From NCBI GenBank assembly GCA_021108185.1, contig JAIORJ010000059.1, forward strand, positions 1 to 64,000: a stretch of 64,000 bases of DNA, written 5' to 3'. The position numbers and the translations under genes are program-made. The notes beneath the pieces were generated by a model. It searched no databases. It was not told the DNA's origin and worked only from the letters and a program-made list of their open reading frames with translations. Shown piece after piece: positions 57,809 to 64,000 of this stretch (the first letter of the stretch is position 1; each line of letters opens with the position of its first letter). The DNA comes from Methanococcoides sp. (GTDB taxonomy: Archaea > Halobacteriota > Methanosarcinia > Methanosarcinales > Methanosarcinaceae).

Positions 57809-60545
57809 CAATTCACTAATAACCCCATTCATCCCATTACCAAAGAGCTGGTACATCCTGCCACGTCCACCCATAGCATCGAAGGGGGTGTAATCGAGGT
57901 CTTCGAGTTCCAGGTGGAAACTGGTGGATACGTAATCTTTTATCATTCGGAGCCAGTTCATCTGGTCTTCATTGAACTTGAGGGTTCCGGCCTGTTTGCT
58001 GAATACCCAGTTCTGGAAGTTCCGGTTCACGGTCAGGTCGTAGGCTGTAAGAATTGGGTCGATCTCGGTAATTCTGCGGATAAGGGATACCAGGGCTGTA
58101 AGCTCGTTCTTTGGGGAGTTGCCGTTGACCTTTTCCAGTTGCTCGTAGGCCTGCCAGACCCTTGAGGGTGCGAGGTGGGGTTTTTCCAGCTTTAGTTTTT
58201 CCAGCACTTCCTTGATCATCTTGAAGGTCACATCCCTGCGCTGGTAAGGCTGGTTGTAGAAGATGCTGAGGGCTGTGATCTCGTCCTTGTTGGCTTCCAT
58301 ATAGGCTTTGAAGTCATTGATTAGCTCATCTGCTTTTACAACGGCGTCCTTGTCCCACTCGGCCCTGAGGACTGTATCGAGATTCACCGTATCGATGATC
58401 TGATCATGCACCCTGCGTACGTTCTCGATATACTCATTAAGCTCTCCTGAAAAGGTCGATCTGGCAACATCGATCAACTCCTGTTGTGCCTGCTCCTTCA
58501 CCTCCTGTTCAGGCATCTGGGGTTGCTGCTGCTTTATACCGGCAGCTCTGGCATCGATTATGTCAGGATTGTAGGCACTGAACAGGTCCCTTATAGCTGC
58601 ACTGATATCCTTTCCTTTGGCCTTTTCAGCAAAGGTCGCCCTCTCATCATCGGTGATCTGTTTGTTCAGTCTTGCCAACCTGCTTGCCAGTGAGATATAA
58701 AGGTCCTCATCCTGAGCGCCAAACGTTACCGCTTCCAGCAGGGCTTTCAGGGAGATCCCTTTTTTGCGCTCCAGCGGTCTGCTGTCGGTCTTGAGGTTCT
58801 TTGTAACGCCCACGGCATCCACGATCACAAAATGCGTCTTGGCCGAAACGGTCGAGGGTGTCACCTTCTTAAGGTCATCGAACCCCATTGTCCGCGTACC
58901 TCTGCCCTTCATCTGCTCGAAATAGTTCCGGCTTTTCACATCTCTCATGAACAATAAGCATTCCAGCGGCTTAACATCCGTACCGGTAGCGATCATATCC
59001 ACCGTCACAGCAATTCTTGGATTGTAATCATTACGGAACTGCGACAGCACCGATTTAGGATCTTCCTCGACCTTGTAGGTCACCTTCTTGCAAAAAGCAT
59101 TACCTTCCCCGAACTCTTCCCGCACGGTCTGTATAATATCATCCGCATGGCTGTCGGTCTTGGCAAATATCAGCGTCTTTGGAACCTCATCCCTTCCCGG
59201 GAATATCTCAGGCAATCTATCCCTGAAGGTCCTGATCACATTACGTATCTGGCTCGGGTTGACAACATCCCTGTCAAGCTTTATTGCCAGCATACGTATA
59301 ATCCTCATCAAGCTGTTCCCAGCGCTTCCTGCGGGTAAGTTTCTCCCGCCTGTCCACGAACTCCTTTGCCTTGATTAGAGAACCGTTCTTAGTTATCTCG
59401 GTCTCAATGGTGTACACATCATACCCGACATTCACGCCATCGGCCACCGCTTCCTCATGACCGTACTCGCTAACCACATTCTCATTGAAAAAACCAAAGG
59501 TACGCTTATCCGGGGTCGCTGTCAGGCCGATCAGGAATGCATCGAAATAATCAATGACCTGCTGCCACAGGTTGTAGATGGAACGGTGGCACTCATCAAC
59601 CACAATAAAATCAAACTCCTCAATAGGAATGCTCGCATTATAGACAACCGGAAGCGGTTCCTTTTTCTGCCAGTCCTTCTCAGCAGGATTCTGAGTTTCG
59701 GCTTCATCGTCCAACTCCTCACCCTTAAGGATGGAATACAGACGCTGGATGGTGGAGATACACACCTGACTGTCCGAAGAGATATAATTGGAACGTAAAC
59801 GCTGCACATTGTACAGCTCAGTGAATTTACGATTATCGTCATTTGGCATATAGGCCATGAATTCCTGCTCTGCCTGCTCCCCCAGATTTCTGGTATCAAC
59901 AAGGAACAGTATCTTTTTAGCATCCGCATATTTTAGCAAGCGGTAAATAAAAGTGACAGCAGTATAGGTTTTCCCGGAACCTGTCGCCATCTGTACCAAA
60001 GCCTTTGGGCGATTGTCCTTGAAGGACCTCTCCAGATTTTCAATTGCCATTATCTGGCAATCACGCAGACCCTCGGTCTTTAACTCTGGTAGAGAAAGTA
60101 ACCTTTCCCTTAATGACATCTCCTTTTTAAGATAGGGAGCGAATGTCTCCGGCCGATGAAAAGAGAAAACTTGCCTTGACCGGGGTTTAGGATCACGCTG
60201 GTCAGTATATCTGGTCAGCTTTCCGGTACTCTCATAAATAAAAGGAAGCGGATCATTGTTCAGGTATTTCAGTTTGCTCGTAGCATATTCACCTGCCTGC
60301 TCTTCAACAACGGTCAGATGGTGACCTTCCTCATCCTTTTTAGCTTCAATGATACCAACAGGTCTTTTGTTAACAAAAAGCACATAATCAGCCGGTCCCA
60401 CCTCGGTAGAATACTCCTTAACAGCAATGCCACGGGAAGTATTCCAATCAACCTCATTTTTTTTCAGAACTTTCCAGCCGGAATCAGTTAATTTTTTATC
60501 GATGCTATCCCTGGCTTTCTGTTCCGGATTCTGATTATCACTCAT
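57788..60545 (-). pseudogene. hsdR: Type I restriction subunit HsdR, frameshifted
   Basis: Two frames together give about 918 residues. The 5' part (60545 to about 59281) has the nuclease domain (GIIEAKKDEE), Walker A ATGSGKTYTAV and DECHRS; the 3' part continues with NPSQIRNVIRTFRDRL and helicase motifs FAKTDSHADD and GRGTRTMGF to the end at 57788. The break is in a run of three A on the minus strand (T at 59280-59282): one A too many turns AGNKLDRDV into a short stop. It could be a real mutation or a sequence error. HsdR translocates and cuts DNA. Confidence 0.85.
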
Positions 60546-60694
60546 ATATTTGTGCCCATTGAAGTTTTTAACTCTTATTTGTCTGGGATCAAGCTGTCAA
60601 TGATGACATTAGCTCATTCTGGCAACAGTTCTATAGTCACAATTGATATAAAAATGATTTCTTTTAGATTTTCGAAAGGACCTATAAAAAAAGC

Positions 60695-62614
60695 TCATTC
60701 CTCATTTCCATCAACTTCCCCACTATCCCTAACCTTTGGAAGCCTGATATGAACAGTGGTCCCCTTATGGGGTTCGCTCTCGATCCAGATCTCACCGGAA
60801 TGAGCATCAACGATCTTTTTACATATGTAGAGACCCAGGCCTGTCCCACCGTATTTTCGTCTTATGGACGAATCGATCTGGTAGAACTTCTTGAACAGGT
60901 TTGGGATCAACTCTTTGGGAATACCGATGCCAGTGTCACTGACAGTGAGGTGCAGGTCCTTTTCTTCATCAGATACTCCGAGGGTGATCATACCACCGGG
61001 AGGAGAGAACTTGATGGCGTTATCGACTATGTTGTTCAGCATATCGACCAGATGGGCTTCATCGGCTTCGATGGTTGGGATATCTGAAGGTATTTTCTTT
61101 TCGATATGGAGATCGTTCGCTTCAACGAGCATGATGGTATCCATAATGGTGTCGCTTATTATTTTTGCTATATGACACTCTTTGAATTTGTATTCAATTA
61201 TCTCTGCCTGTGCCTGGCTTATATATAGCAAGGAATTTACCAGACGCCTGAGTCTGTCTGCATTGCGAAGCACGGCTTCAAGTGATGCTTTTTGTGGGCT
61301 GTTGATATCACCCAGGGACTCATCATACACATTCTGAGTATAGCCTTTAATACTGGTAAGCGGTGTCCTTAGCTCATGGCTGACATTTGAGAGGAAAACA
61401 TCCTTCATCTGGTCCAGTGATTTGAGCTCCTTATTAGCTTTTTCCAGATCATCCGAATAGATCTGTAGCGAATCAAGGATGTCATTCAGCCCAGAGGGTA
61501 TCTTCCTGAAATCCACTCCCACATCCGTCTCAGCTCTCCTGTTCAGATCACCTTTCAGGGCAGAATTCGAGATGTCTTCAAAATTGGAAACGATCTCATT
61601 TATCGGACGGGTTATGGACATAGCAACGAGATAGGCTGCACCTGCCATGAAAATAAGTGCAAGCGATGAGATGAGTATAAGTTCATTCCGCAGGGCTGTG
61701 ACATCTGAGAGCATGTCCTCTTTCGGGATCACCAGAATAAAAGAATAATTACCTGTATGTACCGGCTCATAGAAGATGATCACATCCTCCCCTGTGGTCG
61801 GGTCAACTGTCTCTATATTGCCCCCCTGCCCGACAAGGATATCATCCGCCATGATCGCGATTTCAGGATCGTTGAAATCATAAAGGGTCTTCATCCCGAT
61901 CCATTCTTTGTGCACAGGATGGGACAACAGTATACCGGTATTACTTGTAGTGAAAGCATAACCTGCCTCAAAGGCAGTAACATTGGAAACGATCTCATCA
62001 ATATAGTTGAGCGATACATCAACACCACCAATACCAACGAACTCATCCTCCCTTATTATCGGGGATACGTAGCTCACAATAAGCTCTCCCTGATACAGAT
62101 ATGGCTCTGTCAGCACTTCCTGCTCAAGTTGTTTTGGCAATTGATAGTAATCGGAGGTTTCATAGTCAATAAGCGGTTCCACGAACATGGTACCACCGAT
62201 CTTGTTCCAATAGGGTACAAGCCGACCTGTGGAATCATAACCCTCAGTGCCTGCATATTCAGCATCCTTTCCATCAAAGGCATTGGGTTCAAAACCCGTA
62301 TAGGTACCGATCAGATTGGGATTATCGATGAGCACTTCCCTTAGAATATCATTGACCTCATCCCTGTCAGAGGAATTGTAAACGGTCAGCGTGTTTTCAA
62401 TTGTCCTTGCAATGGCCATGTTCGACTGCATATCCGAATTGAACTGGTTTGCATAGTTGCTTGATTTCTCTATGGACTTCTTATATGCAAGCTCCTCATA
62501 CTGGGATGTGCTAGTGGAAATAATGATAGCTGTAGTAGCAGCCATCACTAAAAGAACACTGAACCCTATGTACAGGATCAATTTCACTTTTAGAGGTACA
62601 TCATCCATTTTCAT
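60695..62614 (-). CDS. Cache-domain sensor histidine kinase
   Basis: About 639 residues. One helix near 15-35, an outer double Cache sensor to about 300 (with GGVDVSLNYIDEIVSN), a second helix near 318-340, HAMP, then HisKA with SNVSHELRTPLTSIKGY and HATPase with NNIVDNAIKFSP, DTGIGIP and GGTGLGLYI. All key residues are present, so it is a probable active kinase. No response regulator adjoins. I prefer ATG 62614 because GGTGTCC precedes it; GTG 62623 is possible. Confidence 0.88.
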   Translation of the reverse strand: MKMDDVPLKVKLILYIGFSVLLVMAATTAIIISTSTSQYEELAYKKSIEKSSNYANQFNSDMQSNMAIARTIENTLTVYNSSDRDEVNDILREVLIDNPNLIGTYTGFEPNAFDGKDAEYAGTEGYDSTGRLVPYWNKIGGTMFVEPLIDYETSDYYQLPKQLEQEVLTEPYLYQGELIVSYVSPIIREDEFVGIGGVDVSLNYIDEIVSNVTAFEAGYAFTTSNTGILLSHPVHKEWIGMKTLYDFNDPEIAIMADDILVGQGGNIETVDPTTGEDVIIFYEPVHTGNYSFILVIPKEDMLSDVTALRNELILISSLALIFMAGAAYLVAMSITRPINEIVSNFEDISNSALKGDLNRRAETDVGVDFRKIPSGLNDILDSLQIYSDDLEKANKELKSLDQMKDVFLSNVSHELRTPLTSIKGYTQNVYDESLGDINSPQKASLEAVLRNADRLRRLVNSLLYISQAQAEIIEYKFKECHIAKIISDTIMDTIMLVEANDLHIEKKIPSDIPTIEADEAHLVDMLNNIVDNAIKFSPPGGMITLGVSDEEKDLHLTVSDTGIGIPKELIPNLFKKFYQIDSSIRRKYGGTGLGLYICKKIVDAHSGEIWIESEPHKGTTVHIRLPKVRDSGEVDGNEE

Positions 62615-62967
62615 GCCGGACACCTTACTGGAAGCACACAGAATTCACATCAATTAGATCAAATTATCGGAAGGCAGAAACTCAAAGGAAAGCACACAGC
62701 TCCATTATGTAACGGTTGCACTAACCTCAATCCCCATTATTACATTTGAATAACTATCGTATAAATGCCTACCTGTTGCAACTATTCAGCACCCCCATAA
62801 ACGACATCATAGGATAGATCCATATGGGGTAAAACTTCCTCCGCATATCATTCCGATCATAAAAAATAGGTTGTTATTTAGAACTGGTCTTATGCCCTTA
62901 GTTTTTGTTGCAGTTCTGATAGGATCGGACAAAACTAAGAACACTTATATTTATTTTGAGTGACAAA

Positions 62968-62979
62968 CTTATATTATAA
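62968..62979 (+). promoter_or_regulatory. Candidate TATA box of the last gene
   Basis: CTTATATTATAA lies about 50 bases before the ATG 63028; initiation would be near 63002, giving a short leader with GGGGGA. The gap 62615-63027 has no other gene that I can support. Confidence 0.35.
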
Positions 62980-63027
62980 ATTGAATTTAGCGTTCTACAT
63001 AGTCCAAAAATGAAGGGGGATATGAGT

Positions 63028-64000
63028 ATGTCAAAAAAGGTGCTGATGTTGTTAGGAGTCTTTCTACTGCTTGCAGCAATCCCTAATGTTAGTTCTGAGG
63101 TCATTCCCCCCAACATTGGAGAACTCCTGGATGATTACTATGATGTTTCAGGAGAACCACAGCTATCGGGTTCTGTGATAGGGGACCTTGAATTTGAAAG
63201 CGGGGAAACTTCCAAGATATTCGTCCGGTTGCTGAATACCGGTCAGACAACTACCTTTGATACTGAAAATAGACCCTCAGGACCGAATGAGCTCATGGAT
63301 GCCGGCACGGAACTTGATCTTGAATACGACATTACCACAGCAATAAATATCCATGGTACCCTGGAAAATCCTGACGAAGCGCCAATTAGGGTCTTCAGCA
63401 CGCCTCAGAATGTAGAATATCTCAGGAGCGGGGAGATGGCACTCCCAATGGAATTCGGCATAGAGGTATTCAAGAATGCCCCCTCCGGAACATATGAGCT
63501 CACATTGGATCTGAACTATCAATACCAGAGTGATGTTAAGGTTGAGGGCTATCCGAACCAGATGATTGATTATTGGTATGTCACGAAGAACCAGACCCTG
63601 CCCATCCATATTGAAGTGAAACCCAAAGCTGACCTTATCGTTGAGAGTGTCAGGTCCCAGCTGATACCAGATCAAAAAAGCCTTCTTTACATCACATACA
63701 GGAACACAGGGGATGAGGTGGCTGAGGATGCCGTTGCCAGAATAACAGTGTCAGACCCATTCAGCACAACCGATGATCAGACATTTCTGGGCACCCTTGG
63801 ACCCGGCGATTCATACCAGGCGCATTACAATATAGAAGTGGAAAGTGATACACTGGCCAAAACCTATGGGATCGACACTGAGGTAGCATACAAGGACGTG
63901 AACGGCAATACCCGAACATCTGATGTGATGAAGGTATCGGCAACAGTGGAGAAAACGGATGACAGTATGATGTTGTCTGTATACCTGCTTGTCATTATAA
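63028..64000 (+). CDS. Secreted S-layer-type protein (partial, runs off the window)
   Basis: ATG 63028 with GGGGGA about eight bases upstream; the frame is open to the window end (324 codons). A signal peptide (KKVLMLLGVFLLLAAIPNVSS) starts it. The mature part has YRNTGDEVAEDAVARI and LGTLGPGDSYQAHYNIEVES, typical of COG1361-type S-layer or NEW3-like repeats that bind at the archaeal surface. A hydrophobic stretch at the end (MMLSVYLLVII) may be the start of a membrane helix. The start codon is chosen over ATG 63010 and 63022 by spacing. Confidence 0.65.
   Translation, partial: MSKKVLMLLGVFLLLAAIPNVSSEVIPPNIGELLDDYYDVSGEPQLSGSVIGDLEFESGETSKIFVRLLNTGQTTTFDTENRPSGPNELMDAGTELDLEYDITTAINIHGTLENPDEAPIRVFSTPQNVEYLRSGEMALPMEFGIEVFKNAPSGTYELTLDLNYQYQSDVKVEGYPNQMIDYWYVTKNQTLPIHIEVKPKADLIVESVRSQLIPDQKSLLYITYRNTGDEVAEDAVARITVSDPFSTTDDQTFLGTLGPGDSYQAHYNIEVESDTLAKTYGIDTEVAYKDVNGNTRTSDVMKVSATVEKTDDSMMLSVYLLVII

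Noticed and set aside
59280-59282. Programmed frameshift in hsdR
   Set aside because: The slippery run is only three bases with no clear stimulatory structure; mutation or sequence error is simpler.

Overview
The window looks like chromosome of a methylotrophic methanogenic archaeon of the family Methanosarcinaceae, most like Methanococcoides or Methanolobus (genus is inference). The evidence is the tail of a monomethylamine methyltransferase, a methylamine permease, methanol methyltransferase genes (two mtaCB pairs, mtaA, a RamA-type activator), a methanoferrodoxin-type superoxide reductase, Sep-tRNA:Cys-tRNA synthase, archaeal GGTGA/GGAGG ribosome sites, and AT-rich spacers with TATA boxes.

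Layout. 1-2.3 kb: end of mtmB, then the permease MtmP embedded among three very small membrane proteins. 2.4-10.2 kb: methanoferrodoxin, a lone receiver protein, ion transporters, a stress protein, a lipoprotein, an ACT-domain/UPF0210 pair, a shikimate-kinase-like protein and an MFS transporter. 10.3-13.9 kb: a compact signalling cluster (receiver-PAS-PAS-DUF835, CheF-like protein, 41-aa ORF, KaiC/RAD55-like ATPase). 13.9-18.9 kb (minus strand): a frameshifted CobW GTPase flanked by duplicated ends of a hydantoinase-family gene, a degenerate CDF protein and an AceP/YaaH-type transporter. 19.2-30.9 kb (minus strand): the methanol module, mtaA - ramA - PAS/GAF array - mtaC2B2 - mtaC1B1. 31.5-42 kb (plus strand): alkaline-phosphatase-superfamily protein, prephenate dehydratase, a MoxR/DUF58/VWA operon, and a duplicated-domain secreted protein. 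42-43.8 kb: a scarred region with an mtmB-type remnant, insertion-like end repeats and an orphan betaine-type binding lipoprotein. 43.8-50.5 kb: PEP synthase, and a SepCysS-MetY-MetX operon. About 50.9-51.1 kb: a probable structured small RNA. 51.2-53.5 kb: metallophosphoesterase and bactofilin-like membrane protein. 53.6-60.5 kb: a rearranged type I restriction-modification locus. 60.7-64 kb: Cache histidine kinase and the start of a secreted S-layer-type protein.

The methanol module holds the whole route from methanol to methyl-CoM: MtaB methylates the corrinoid protein MtaC, MtaA transfers the methyl group to coenzyme M, and RamA reactivates oxidised corrinoid. The PAS/GAF protein between them may sense substrate or redox state. 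The three sulfur genes link tRNA-dependent cysteine formation with homocysteine synthesis. The restriction locus seems inactive as sequenced: hsdR is frameshifted, hsdS is replaced by a PIN-HsdS chimera, and a Schlafen/AlbA-type gene has been inserted between direct repeats of the hsdR tail.

The most unusual items are the PIN-HsdS fusion, the probable small RNA with strand-informative G-U pairs, the small-protein retinue of MtmP, the signalling cluster, and several gene-remnant scars. All functional calls rest on motif recognition by eye; no database search was run.
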